Assembly: GCF_020782235.1 (NCBI RefSeq)
Contig: NZ_JAJGNO010000002.1
Coordinates: 372,001-436,000, forward strand
DNA length: 64,000 bases
From: Sphingobium naphthae
GTDB lineage: Bacteria > Pseudomonadota > Alphaproteobacteria > Sphingomonadales > Sphingomonadaceae
Direction: 5' to 3'
Shown here: positions 54,464-63,228 of the stretch, one piece after another
Numbering within the stretch: position 1 is the first letter of the stretch
How the letters are laid out: each line of letters begins with the position of its first letter
The notes under the pieces: generated by a model
Databases searched by the model: none
What the model saw: the letters and a program-made list of their open reading frames with translations, nothing else
Told to the model about the DNA's origin: nothing
Made by a program: the position numbers and the translations under genes

Positions 54464-56797
54464 TCACAGCAGCTTGTCGAGCGTGATCGGCAGGTCGCGC
54501 ACGCGCTTGCCCGTCGCATTGTAGATCGCGTTGGCGACGGCCGCGCCCGTGCCGGTGATGCCGATCTCGCCAATGCCGCGCGCGCCCATCGGCGTATGCG
54601 GATCGGGAATGTCGGTCCACATCACATCGATCTCCGGCACGTCCATATGCACCGGCACATGATATTCGGCCAGGCTCGGGTTCATGATCCGGCCGCTGCG
54701 CTCGTCGAACTGCGTCTCCTCCATCAGCGCCAGGCCCAGCCCCATGATGATGCCGCCCCGGAACTGGCTCGCCGCCGTCTTGGGGTTGAGGATGCGGCCG
54801 CAGTCGAAGGAGCCGAGGAAGCGCGTGACGCGCGGTTCGCCGGTCACGACATTGACTCGCGCCTCGCAGAACATCGCGCCATGGCTGTGCATCGACCAGT
54901 GCATCGTCTCCAGCGGCTGGGGCGGCTCGGCCTCGACGCTGATCGCCGCGCGCTGCGCCCGGTTCAGGATGGAGGCATAGCTTTCATGCCGGCTTGGATC
55001 GTCCAGCTTGGCCAAGCCGCCATCCTGACTCCCGACCTCATCGGGCTTCAGCCCCGCCAGCGGCGAATCATTGCCCGCCAGCGCCAGCAGTTCCGCCACC
55101 AGCTTGTTATAGGCCGCGATCACCGCCGCGCCGATCGACGCGGTCTGCTGCGATCCGCCCGCCAGCACCAGGCCGGGCAGGGTCGAATCCCCGTAGTTGA
55201 AGCGAATGCGCTCCATCGGCAGGCCCAGCCGCTCGGCAGCGACCTGCGTCTGCGCGGTGGACGTTCCCATCCCCATCTCGTGCGCGGCGATGTCGATCGT
55301 CGCTTCGCCCTCGCGCGACAGGGTGATGCGGGCCGCGCCGCCGGGCATGCGATAATAGGGATAGGTCGCGGTCGCGCAGCCAAGGCCCACCAGCCACTCG
55401 CCTTCCCGCCGGGCGGCGGGCACGGCGCTGCGCGCGTCCCAGCCGAACCGCGCCGCCCCGTCGCGCCAGGCCTGGGCGATATGGCGGGAGGAAAAGGGCA
55501 GGCCGGAAATCGGGTCCTTCTCCGGCTCGTTGCGCAGCCGCAGGTCGATCGGGTCCATGCCCAGCTTCTCGGCCAGCTCGTCCATCGCGCATTCCAGCGC
55601 GAAGGTGCCGACCGCCTCGCCGGGCGCGCGCATGAAGGTGTTGCTGATCATGTCCAGCTCCACCTGCTGCACGTCCAGCAACATGGTCCGCGCCGCATAG
55701 GCGCTGCGCGTCGGCAGGATGAAGGGTTCGGGCATGACATTATGCGCCGTCTTGGCGGTGACGCCGCGATGGATCAGCGCGGTCAGCATCCCATCCTCCT
55801 CGGCGCCGAGCGCGACATGCTGCTGCGTCAGCGACCGGCCGCCGACCGTGCGATAGACGCCTTCGCGCGTCAGCATCAGCCGCACCGGCCGCTGCGCCAT
55901 CCTGGCCGCCGCCGCCGCGATGATATGATGCTGCCACAGCGTCTTGCTGCCAAAGCCGCCGCCGACATAGGGGGAGGTGATCAGGATCTGCTCGGGCTGC
56001 AGGTCGAACACCTGCGCCAGCGTCCAGGCCGAATGGGCAACCGCCTGCTGCGCGTCATGGATGCGCAGCGTATCGCCGTCCCAGGCGAGCGTCACGGCAT
56101 GCAGTTCGATCGGATTATGATTGTGGCGCGGCGTGCGATAATCCGCCTCGATGCTGACCGGCGCCTTCGCCAACGCTTTTTCCGCGTCGCCCAGCTTGTC
56201 GTGCAGCGGCTGGCCCATGAATTGCGACGGCTTGGTCCCGGCCGCGATCGCCGCCTCGAAATCCGTGTCCGCCGCCTCCGCCTCATAGGTGACGCGGATC
56301 AGCGACTTGGCATGGTCCGCCTGTTCCTGCGTCGCCGCCAGCACCACCGCGATCGGCTGGCCGTTCCAGCAGATGGCGTCGTCCTGCATCACCGGGATGC
56401 TGTCGCCCGCCGCGGCCTTGGGGTCGCTCATGAACAGCGGCGCGGGCTTGAGCCGCGGGGCATTATGGTGCGACATGACCAGCACCACGCCCGGCGCCGC
56501 CTCCGCCGCCGCGACGTCCAGCGACGCGATGCGGCCGCGCGCCACGCTGCTATAGGCGATCGCCGCATAGACCATGTCCGCCATGGGGAATTCGGCGGCG
56601 AAGGGCGCCGCCCCCGCGACCTTGAGCGGCCCGTCGATGCGCGACACGGGCTTGCCGATCGATCCATGCTGGTGGCGGATCAGCGGGTCGGGTTCGCCGC
56701 CCGGTATCCAGCTGTCGGGGGCGAGCGCCACCGCCTTGGCCATCGCGCCCTGCATCAGGCCTTGCGCCAGCGCCTTGCCGCTTTCGATCAGGCTCAT
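54464..56797 (-). CDS. Molybdopterin-binding subunit, PaoC-like aldehyde oxidoreductase
   Basis: 777 residues, the large subunit of a xanthine-oxidase-family enzyme. It starts IESGKALAQG, has the aldehyde oxidase/xanthine dehydrogenase a/b hammerhead (GKPVSRIDGPLKVAGAA), molybdenum-site stretches (VGGGFGSKT, MRAPGEAVG, GSQQTASIG) and the catalytic Glu in ARGIGEIGITG. It starts at ATG 56797 in an ATGA overlap with the FAD subunit. With the two upstream subunits it forms an alpha-beta-gamma enzyme oxidising aldehydes or N-heterocycles. No molybdenum-insertion chaperone (XdhC/PaoD) is adjacent. Confidence 0.93.
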   Translation of the reverse strand: MSLIESGKALAQGLMQGAMAKAVALAPDSWIPGGEPDPLIRHQHGSIGKPVSRIDGPLKVAGAAPFAAEFPMADMVYAAIAYSSVARGRIASLDVAAAEAAPGVVLVMSHHNAPRLKPAPLFMSDPKAAAGDSIPVMQDDAICWNGQPIAVVLAATQEQADHAKSLIRVTYEAEAADTDFEAAIAAGTKPSQFMGQPLHDKLGDAEKALAKAPVSIEADYRTPRHNHNPIELHAVTLAWDGDTLRIHDAQQAVAHSAWTLAQVFDLQPEQILITSPYVGGGFGSKTLWQHHIIAAAAARMAQRPVRLMLTREGVYRTVGGRSLTQQHVALGAEEDGMLTALIHRGVTAKTAHNVMPEPFILPTRSAYAARTMLLDVQQVELDMISNTFMRAPGEAVGTFALECAMDELAEKLGMDPIDLRLRNEPEKDPISGLPFSSRHIAQAWRDGAARFGWDARSAVPAARREGEWLVGLGCATATYPYYRMPGGAARITLSREGEATIDIAAHEMGMGTSTAQTQVAAERLGLPMERIRFNYGDSTLPGLVLAGGSQQTASIGAAVIAAYNKLVAELLALAGNDSPLAGLKPDEVGSQDGGLAKLDDPSRHESYASILNRAQRAAISVEAEPPQPLETMHWSMHSHGAMFCEARVNVVTGEPRVTRFLGSFDCGRILNPKTAASQFRGGIIMGLGLALMEETQFDERSGRIMNPSLAEYHVPVHMDVPEIDVMWTDIPDPHTPMGARGIGEIGITGTGAAVANAIYNATGKRVRDLPITLDKLL

Positions 56798-57774
56798 GCT
56801 TCCTCCATCAGCTGGGTCAGGACCGCAACGATAGTCCGCTGCGCCAGTTCGACCTTGAAGCCATTGTCCCGCAGCGGCCGCGCATCGGCCAGTTCGGCGC
56901 GGGCGGCGTCCAGAAACAGCGCCGCGCTCGCCGGCTGCCCGCGCAGCGCCGCTTCGGCGCGGGTCGCGCGCCAAGGCTTGTGCGCGACGCCGCCCAGCGC
57001 CAGCCGCACGTCCGCGATCCGCCCGTCCTCCATGTCCAGCGCTGCCGCCACCGACACCAGCGCGAAGGCGTAGCTCGCCCGGTCGCGCACCTTGCGGTAG
57101 GTCGATCGCCGCGCGAACGCCATGGGCGGCAAGGCGATGCCGGTGATCAATTCTCCGGGTCGCAGCAGCGTCTCGACGTCGGGCCGGTCCTCGGGCAGGC
57201 GATGGAAATCCGTAAAGGCAATGGCGCGCGCGCCATCCACCCCTTGCACATGGACCACCGCATCCAGCGCCGCGAGCGCCACACACATGTCGGACGGATG
57301 AGTCGCGATGCAGGCGTCGGACGCACCCAATATGGCGTGGTTGCGGTTCAGCCCGCCGATCGCGTCGCAGCCTTCGCCCGGCGCCCGCTTGTTGCAGCGC
57401 GCGCCGTCGACATCGTAGAAATAGAGGCAACGGGTCCGCTGGAGCAGGTTGCCGCCCACCGTCGCCATGTTGCGGATCTGCGCGCTCGCCCCGGCGACGA
57501 TCGCGCGCGCGAGCAGCGGGTAGCGGTCCCGCACCAGCCGATGCTCCGCCACCGCCGTATTGCGCGCCGCCGCGCCGATCAGCAGGCCGCCATCGGGCTG
57601 CTCGGCGATCGCGCTGTCCAGTCCGGTGACGTCGATCAGGGACGCTGGCCGCTCGATCGTCTCGCGCATCAGATCGACCAGGTTGGTCCCGCCGCCCAGA
57701 TATTTGCCCGCAGCGCCGGCATGCTGTGCGGCCTCGCTCGCCGTTGCAGCGCGATGATAGGTGAAGGGGGTCAT
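56794..57774 (-). CDS. FAD-binding subunit, PaoB-like
   Basis: 326 residues of the CO dehydrogenase/xanthine dehydrogenase medium-subunit family. FAD motifs are YLGGGTNLVDL (25-35) and TVGGNLLQ (105-112). Three cysteines, Cys116, Cys127 and Cys136 in TRCLYFYD...ARCNKR...GEGCDA, match the insertion that binds an extra [4Fe-4S] cluster in PaoB (YagS) and 4-hydroxybenzoyl-CoA reductase, absent in ordinary xanthine dehydrogenases. Overlaps both neighbours by 4 bases. Confidence 0.92.
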   Translation of the reverse strand: MTPFTYHRAATASEAAQHAGAAGKYLGGGTNLVDLMRETIERPASLIDVTGLDSAIAEQPDGGLLIGAAARNTAVAEHRLVRDRYPLLARAIVAGASAQIRNMATVGGNLLQRTRCLYFYDVDGARCNKRAPGEGCDAIGGLNRNHAILGASDACIATHPSDMCVALAALDAVVHVQGVDGARAIAFTDFHRLPEDRPDVETLLRPGELITGIALPPMAFARRSTYRKVRDRASYAFALVSVAAALDMEDGRIADVRLALGGVAHKPWRATRAEAALRGQPASAALFLDAARAELADARPLRDNGFKVELAQRTIVAVLTQLMEEA

Positions 57775-58277
57775 TGCGCCACCTCCGCGACGCTTTCGGT
57801 GATCGCGTCGATAATCCCGTTATAGGCGCCGCACCGGCAGAGATTGCCGCTCATCCGCTCGCGCACCTCCTCCTGGCTGAATGCGATCGCCTCGTCACTC
57901 AGGTCGTCGGTGACATGGCTCGGCACGCCCCGCTGCAGTTCGGCGATCATGCCGACGGCCGAGCAGATCTGCCCCGGCGTGCAATAGCCGCACTGGAACC
58001 CGTCATGCTGGACGAAGGCGCGCTGGATCGGATGCAGGTCGTCGGCGCTGCCCAGGCCTTCGATCGTGGTGATTTCCTGCCCGTCATATTGCACCGCCAG
58101 CGCCAGACAGGACAGGATGCGCTCACCATTGACCAGAATGGTGCAGGCGCCGCACGCGCCCTGGTTGCAGCCCTTCTTGGTCCCGCTCAGATGCTCCTGC
58201 TCGCGCAGCAGATCGAGCAGCGACATGCGCGGGTCCTGCGGAAGCGCGACCGGCGCGCCGTTGACGTTGATGCTCAT
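57771..58277 (-). CDS. [2Fe-2S] subunit, PaoA-like
   Basis: 168 residues with both cluster motifs: plant-ferredoxin type GCNQGACGACTIL...LSC and the C-terminal pair CGYCTPG and LCRCGAY. It passes electrons from molybdenum to FAD. E. coli PaoA has a Tat signal that exports the complex; here the N-terminus (MSINVNGAPVAL) is leaderless, so the enzyme should stay in the cytoplasm. The ATG at 58277 is preceded by GGGAGA at 5 bases; an in-frame ATG at 58298 would place that ribosome site inside the gene. First gene of the three-subunit operon. Confidence 0.93.
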   Translation of the reverse strand: MSINVNGAPVALPQDPRMSLLDLLREQEHLSGTKKGCNQGACGACTILVNGERILSCLALAVQYDGQEITTIEGLGSADDLHPIQRAFVQHDGFQCGYCTPGQICSAVGMIAELQRGVPSHVTDDLSDEAIAFSQEEVRERMSGNLCRCGAYNGIIDAITESVAEVAQ

Positions 58278-58323
58278 GCCTGTCTCCCTATTGCGCACGC
58301 TTTCACGACGGCGGTCGAGGTGA

Positions 58324-58695
58324 TCATGTCACTGGCCGGTCGCGCGCATGATGGTGCTGGACGGGCAAGGGCGGCAGCCAGCTTTCACGCCGGATCGTCC
58401 AGCTTTCATACTCCGGCACGAAAACATTCGGCGCGTCCAGCGTGCCCAGATGCACCTCGACCTCCCCGGCGCTGGCCGCAAAGACCGACGAACCGCAGAC
58501 GTCGCAAAAATGCCGACTGCCAAAGCGGCGCGGCGTTCCCGTCACGGACACCGCGCCTTCCGGGAAGATCGCCGCCGCGTAGAAGACCGCCCCATGATGC
58601 TTGCGGCAATCCATGCAGTGGCAGATCGCCACCCGGTCGGGCGCGCCCGTCATGGCGATGCGCACCGCTCCGCACAGACAGCCGCCTTCGACCAT
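58324..58695 (-). CDS. GFA-family (CENP-V/GFA domain) zinc protein
   Basis: 123 residues with the zinc-binding pattern GGCLCGAVRI, CHCMDCRKHHG and FCDVCGSSVF typical of the Gfa fold. Some members were described as glutathione-formaldehyde activators, but most have no proven function. ATG 58695 is chosen, with GGAG 8 bases upstream; a TTG at 58701 is also in frame. It follows the oxidoreductase operon by 47 bases on the same strand and could be co-transcribed; an aldehyde-related role would suit both. Confidence 0.88.
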   Translation of the reverse strand: MVEGGCLCGAVRIAMTGAPDRVAICHCMDCRKHHGAVFYAAAIFPEGAVSVTGTPRRFGSRHFCDVCGSSVFAASAGEVEVHLGTLDAPNVFVPEYESWTIRRESWLPPLPVQHHHARDRPVT

Positions 58696-58720
58696 GGGCA
58701 AGTCTCCTCAGCGCCGCGGC

Positions 58721-59038
58721 TCAGCCAAGCGCCTTCATCTTGCGATCCGCCCATGCCTTGCCGGCGTCGCCGCCCCACAGAAGCCAGGCGATGAAGCCGG
58801 CGGACGGATCGCTGTCCGAATCCCACGCATGCGCCTTGCCCTGTTTGTCGACGGCGTGGCGGGCGAAGAAGCTGTGCATCGACTTCACATCCTTCTCATC
58901 CACCTCGCGCCGCTCGGCCAGTTGCTGTGCGCGGCGCACGCCAATGTCCGTGCCGCCACGGCCGAATTTCTCCCGCAGGCGAAGGCCGCGTCGTGCTGCC
59001 GCGGCCATCTTCTGGGTGGGGGTGAAACTCTGGGCCAT
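58721..59038 (-). CDS. Small conserved-looking hypothetical protein
   Basis: 105 residues, basic N-terminus (TQKMAAAARRGLRLREKFG) followed by GGTDIGVRRAQQLAERREV, MHSFFARHAVD and the C-terminal SAGFIAWLLWGGDAGKAWADR. I recall the pattern of MxSFFARH followed by a WGGD-AGxxWA end from many short phage and bacterial proteins of unknown function, but I cannot name a family with certainty. GGAGACGCGC precedes the ATG. It is in line with the DUF2171 and cupin genes upstream on the same strand. Confidence 0.75.
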   Translation of the reverse strand: MAQSFTPTQKMAAAARRGLRLREKFGRGGTDIGVRRAQQLAERREVDEKDVKSMHSFFARHAVDKQGKAHAWDSDSDPSAGFIAWLLWGGDAGKAWADRKMKALG

Positions 59039-59062
59039 GCGCGTCTCCGTCGATCGGATGCC

Positions 59063-59329
59063 TCAGGCGTCGTCATCCATGATGGCGCCGCCGCTTTCCT
59101 CTTCCTCCAGCAGCACGGCCGACGCGCCATTGGCCGAGAGGCGCACGGTATCGCCTTCGACTTCGGCGACCAGCCCGCCCGACACATAATGATGATGATC
59201 GTCATGCGATCCGCTGTCGGCCTTGATCAGCTTGATGCGGTCGCCTTCCACCTTGTCGACCGTGCCGACATGCACGCCGTCGGCGCCGATGATGTTCATA
59301 TGCTCACGGATTGCGCTTAGATCAGCCAT
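59063..59329 (-). CDS. DUF2171 domain protein
   Basis: 88 residues. DUF2171/PRC-like small beta domain: [28 protein letters not shown], abridged, then a His-rich [23 protein letters not shown] and an acidic tail. ATG 59329 is preceded by GAGGAG at 6 bases; the in-frame ATG at 59335 is too close to it. The family is common beside stress genes in sphingomonads and rhizobia; function unknown. The His-rich loop could bind a metal (inference). Confidence 0.85.
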   Translation of the reverse strand: MADLSAIREHMNIIGADGVHVGTVDKVEGDRIKLIKADSGSHDDHHHYVSGGLVAEVEGDTVRLSANGASAVLLEEEESGGAIMDDDA

Positions 59330-59421
59330 GGTCATCTCCTCGGGGAAAACAGGGGAACGCGTCATGCGCGAATTGGATGCGGCCACTCGGCGCGCCGATG
59401 CCACCATTGCACGCACTGCGC

Positions 59422-59937
59422 TCACAGATGGGCTGACGACACCCAATGCTGCGATAGCGGCCCGTCCAGCCCCCCAACCGGGTCCGTAGCGGGAAAGGGC
59501 AGGTCCAGCATGCGCCGCCGATCCCCCGGCGTGGGCGCGTCGCACCGGATGTCCCACGCCTGTCCTTCGGGATAGCCGCCGACCACCAGGAAATCATCGC
59601 TGCTCTGGCAGGCGCAATGGCCCGTGCCCGTCGGCAGCAGCAGCGCATCGCCCGCCGCCACCTCGATCTCCCGTCCATCCGGCCCGCCGATCATCAGCGT
59701 TGCCGACCCGGCCGCGACGCCCAGCACCTCATGCGCGGTCGAATGATAATGATGGTAATCAAAGATGCCGTCTCGCCACTGGGTGGGCCAGCCATGCTGC
59801 TGGAAGCGCGCTTCGAACGCGGCGGCCGCGTCTTCGCGCGATGCGGGCGTCATCGCCTGGCGGTAGAGAATGACCGGCAGCTTCACATTATTGGGCACCC
59901 AGCCATGTTCCGCCAGAAGATAGGTCTCGATCTGCAT
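59422..59937 (-). CDS. Cupin-domain protein (YjlB-like)
   Basis: 171 residues, single cupin barrel. Metal-ligand candidates are the histidines of [16 protein letters not shown] and His in [11 protein letters not shown]. It resembles the YjlB group of cupins with unknown function. GGAGG 5 bases before the ATG. It is first of a same-strand row of small genes (cupin, DUF2171, hypothetical, GFA) that are probably stress-related; gaps of 24 to 92 bases leave the operon structure open. Divergent from the hybrid kinase gene. Confidence 0.88.
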   Translation of the reverse strand: MQIETYLLAEHGWVPNNVKLPVILYRQAMTPASREDAAAAFEARFQQHGWPTQWRDGIFDYHHYHSTAHEVLGVAAGSATLMIGGPDGREIEVAAGDALLLPTGTGHCACQSSDDFLVVGGYPEGQAWDIRCDAPTPGDRRRMLDLPFPATDPVGGLDGPLSQHWVSSAHL

Positions 59938-60006
59938 GCACGCCTCCTGTCCTCGCCCAATAACCGGTCAGATGGCGCAAGCGATCCATCGCGGTGGCAC
60001 GGAACA

Positions 60007-60024
60007 AGGAGGGGAAGCCCTCCT
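60007..60024 (+). other. Short hairpin in the divergent region before the hybrid kinase
   Basis: AGGAGGG-GAAG-CCCTCCT, perfect 7-base stem and 4-base loop, 68 bases before the kinase start. It is too far for a ribosome site and has no U tract; possibly a 5' leader structure or protein site. Confidence 0.3.
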
Positions 60025-60091
60025 GACAATATTGCGCGAGGTTAAGGCAATTTCGATGCTGCTTTTTCCCTTGGGCTGATAATGGTGCGCC

Positions 60092-63000
60092 ATGACCATC
60101 GACGCCTCGCGCAGACCATCCCCCCTCTCGCCCGTCTGGAGCGAGGCAGAACGCGTCGCGGCGCTGGAAAGCTACGCCATCCTCGACACGCCTGCGGAGG
60201 CCGACTTCGACGATATCGCGCTGCTCGCGGCGCATGCGCTCGACGCGCCGATCGCGGTCATCAACCTCATCGCCAGCGACCGGCAATGGTTCAAGGCGCA
60301 GGTGGGCCTTGGCGTGCGCGAAATGCCGCTCGACGTGTCGATCTGCGCGCAGGCGCTGTTGCAGGATGATTTCATGGTCGTGCCGGACACGCGGCAGGAC
60401 CCCCGTTTCATCGACAATCCGCTGGTGACCGCGGACAATGGCCTGCGCTTCTACGCCGGCGCGCTGCTGCGGGCGCCCAGCGGCGTGCCGATCGGCACGC
60501 TCTGCGTCCTGGACTATACGCCGCGCGCCGCCGGCGTGTCGGATCAGGAGCGCCGCGTGCTGGAGGTGCTGGCGCGGCAGGTCATGACCCAGCTGGAGCT
60601 GCGCAAGATCATCGCGCTGACCGACGGGCGCGCCGACGCCCTGCGCGCCGAGATCGGCCAGCGCGCCGAGGCCGAGTCCGCGCTCCGCAGCGTCGAGGAA
60701 CGCTATCGCCTGGCCAGTCGCGCAACCAACGACGCGATCTGGGACTGGGATTTCTCGACCGACCATGTCCTCTGGAACGAAGCGATCGAGCGGACCTACG
60801 GCTACAGCCCCGCCGACGTCGGCCCGACGGGCGACTGGTGGATCGGCCACATCCATCCCGACGACCGCGACCGCGTCGCTCACGGCATTCATGAGGCGAT
60901 CGACGGCGAAGCCGTCAACTGGTCCGACGAATATCGTTTCGCCCGCGCCGACGGCGGCTATGCGCCGGTGCTCGACCGCGGCTTCATCATCCGCGATGCC
61001 TCCGGCAAGGCGACCCGGATGATCGGCGCGATGCTCGACCTCACCGAACGGCGGGAGCGCGAACTGGCGCTCACCGCCAGCAATGAACGGTTCGAGGCCG
61101 CCGTCGCGGCGATCGACGGCTATCTGTGGACCAACAGCGCGGACGGGGAAATGCGCGGCCACCAGCCCGGCTGGGCCGCGCTCACCGGTCAGAGCGAGGA
61201 GGAATATCAGGGCTATGGCTGGGCGAACGCCGTCCATCCCGACGATGCCCAGCCCACAATCGATGCCTGGAACGAAGCCGTGGCGCAGCGTCACATGTTC
61301 ATATTCGAACATCGCCTGCGCTGCGCGGACGGGCAGTGGCGGCGCTTCTTCATTCGCGCCGTGCCCATGTTCGACGGCGACGGACGCCTGCGCGAATGGG
61401 TCGGCATCCACACCGACGTGACGCTGCAGCGCGAGCAGGAGGAGGCGCTGGCCGCCAATGAGATGCGGCTGCGCTTCCTGGACGATCTCAGCCGCGAAAT
61501 CGCCGACGCCAATGACGCGGACGCCGTCATGGCGATCACCACCCGCATGGTGGCGACGCATCTTGGCCTGTCCAACTGCGCCTATGCCGACATGGATGAG
61601 GATCAGGACGGCTTCACCATCCGGGGCGACTGGGCGGCGCCCGGTTCGCCCTCCATCATCGGTCATTACCGCCTGCGGGATTTCGGCGCGATGGCGCTGG
61701 AGCGGCTGCACGCGGGCCTGCCGCTCATCATCAACGACAATGCGCGCGATCTGGCGCCGCATGAGGCCAAGACCTTCCAGGATATCGGCATCGCCGCGAC
61801 CATCTGCATGCCGCTGATCAAGGGCAGCCGCCTGACCGCGCTGATGGCCATCCACGACCATGAACCCCACGACTGGACCGCGTCCGAGCTGCGGCTGATC
61901 GCCTCGGTCGCCGAACGGTCCTGGGCGCATATCGAGCGTGTCCGCACCACCGCGGCGCTCGCCGAACTCAACGCCAGCCTGGAAGAGCGGGTCGAGGAGC
62001 GCTCGCGCCAGCTGCTCGCCGCCGAGGAAGCGCTGCGTCAGGCGCAGAAGATGGAGGCGGTGGGCCAGCTGACCGGCGGCATCGCGCATGACTTCAACAA
62101 TATGCTGACCGGCGTGATCGGGTCGCTCGACCTGCTGCAACGCCATCTGGCGGCCGGGCGCACCGATCGCGTCGCGCGCTATATCGACACCGCCATGACC
62201 TCCGCCCAGCGCGCCGCGGCGCTGACCCAGCGCCTGCTCGCCTTCTCGCGCCGCCAGTCGCTCGACGTGACGGCGGTCGACGTCAGCGGCCTGGTCGCCG
62301 GCATGGAGGATATGCTGCGGCGGACGCTGGACGAGAATATCCGGCTCGACGTACGCCTGGCCGACGATATCTGGCTGGCCAGGACCGATCATAATCAGCT
62401 CGAAAGCGCCTTGCTCAACCTGGCGATCAATGCGCGCGACGCCATGCCCCATGGCGGAACGCTCACCATAGAGGCGCGCAACAGTCCGCTCGACGCGACG
62501 CAGGTCGATGGCGTGGACGGGTTGCAGGCCGGCGACTTCGTCGAGATCTGCGTGTCGGACACCGGCACGGGCATGAGCGAGGATGTGCTCGCCAAGGCGT
62601 TCGACCCCTTCTTCACCACCAAGCCGATCGGCGCGGGCACGGGCCTTGGCCTGTCGATGGTCTATGGCTTCGCCCGGCAATCGGGCGGCCATGTCCGCAT
62701 CGTCTCCGTGCCCGAACAGGGGACCACGATCCGGCTGTTGCTGCCGCGCCATGTCGGCAAGCAGGAAGAGGCGGGCGCGGCCGGGATCGAAGTGCGGGTC
62801 GCCGAACCGGGCGAGTGCGTCCTGCTGGTCGAGGATGATCCGTCCGTCCGGTTGCTGGTCTGCGATGTCCTCAACGACCTGGGCTATGAAGTATGGCAGG
62901 CGCCCGACGGCCAGGCCGCGATCGCGCTTGCGCAGACCATGCCCCGCATCGACCTGCTGATCAGCGACGTTGGCCTGCCGGGAATGAACGGGCGCCAGCT

Positions 63001-63187
63001 GGCCGATATATTGCGCGGCGACCGGCCGGACCTTCGCATCCTCTTCATCACCGGCTATGCCGAGCGCGCCGCGATCCGCGGGGAGTTTCTGGGTCAGGGC
63101 ATGGAGATGATCGCCAAGCCCTTCGCCATGGATGTCCTCTCGGCCAAGATACGCGAAATGATCGAGGCGCCCGCGCCAACGCCCTGA
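60092..63187 (+). CDS. Soluble hybrid histidine kinase (GAF-PAS-PAS-GAF-HK-REC)
   Basis: 1031 residues, no membrane segment. Order: GAF (about 15-170, SYAILDTPAEADFDDI), PAS (210-330, NDAIWDWDFSTDHVLWNEAIE), PAS (345-460, YLWTNSADGEMRGHQPGW), GAF (475-635), HisKA with His666 (LTGGIAHDFNNMLTGVIG), HATPase (NLAINARDAMP, TGLGLSMVYG) and a C-terminal receiver with Asp959 (LLISDVGLPGMNG). The HWE-unlike box GIAHDFNNML places it with orphan hybrid kinases. The cytoplasmic sensors may read redox, light or small molecules, but no cofactor residue is obvious. It has no partner regulator nearby. Confidence 0.92.
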   Translation: MTIDASRRPSPLSPVWSEAERVAALESYAILDTPAEADFDDIALLAAHALDAPIAVINLIASDRQWFKAQVGLGVREMPLDVSICAQALLQDDFMVVPDTRQDPRFIDNPLVTADNGLRFYAGALLRAPSGVPIGTLCVLDYTPRAAGVSDQERRVLEVLARQVMTQLELRKIIALTDGRADALRAEIGQRAEAESALRSVEERYRLASRATNDAIWDWDFSTDHVLWNEAIERTYGYSPADVGPTGDWWIGHIHPDDRDRVAHGIHEAIDGEAVNWSDEYRFARADGGYAPVLDRGFIIRDASGKATRMIGAMLDLTERRERELALTASNERFEAAVAAIDGYLWTNSADGEMRGHQPGWAALTGQSEEEYQGYGWANAVHPDDAQPTIDAWNEAVAQRHMFIFEHRLRCADGQWRRFFIRAVPMFDGDGRLREWVGIHTDVTLQREQEEALAANEMRLRFLDDLSREIADANDADAVMAITTRMVATHLGLSNCAYADMDEDQDGFTIRGDWAAPGSPSIIGHYRLRDFGAMALERLHAGLPLIINDNARDLAPHEAKTFQDIGIAATICMPLIKGSRLTALMAIHDHEPHDWTASELRLIASVAERSWAHIERVRTTAALAELNASLEERVEERSRQLLAAEEALRQAQKMEAVGQLTGGIAHDFNNMLTGVIGSLDLLQRHLAAGRTDRVARYIDTAMTSAQRAAALTQRLLAFSRRQSLDVTAVDVSGLVAGMEDMLRRTLDENIRLDVRLADDIWLARTDHNQLESALLNLAINARDAMPHGGTLTIEARNSPLDATQVDGVDGLQAGDFVEICVSDTGTGMSEDVLAKAFDPFFTTKPIGAGTGLGLSMVYGFARQSGGHVRIVSVPEQGTTIRLLLPRHVGKQEEAGAAGIEVRVAEPGECVLLVEDDPSVRLLVCDVLNDLGYEVWQAPDGQAAIALAQTMPRIDLLISDVGLPGMNGRQLADILRGDRPDLRILFITGYAERAAIRGEFLGQGMEMIAKPFAMDVLSAKIREMIEAPAPTP

Positions 63188-63228
63188 CCGCCGGTGAACA
63201 CAAGGCGGCATTTCCGGGTTATACTGGA

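Noticed and set aside
56798..57430. N-terminal extension of the molybdopterin subunit frame
   Set aside because: It runs antiframe through the FAD-subunit gene; the ATG at 56797 in an ATGA overlap begins the conserved protein.
59888..63211. Long minus-strand open frame opposite the hybrid kinase
   Set aside because: The plus-strand kinase shows all catalytic motifs; the antisense translation has none.
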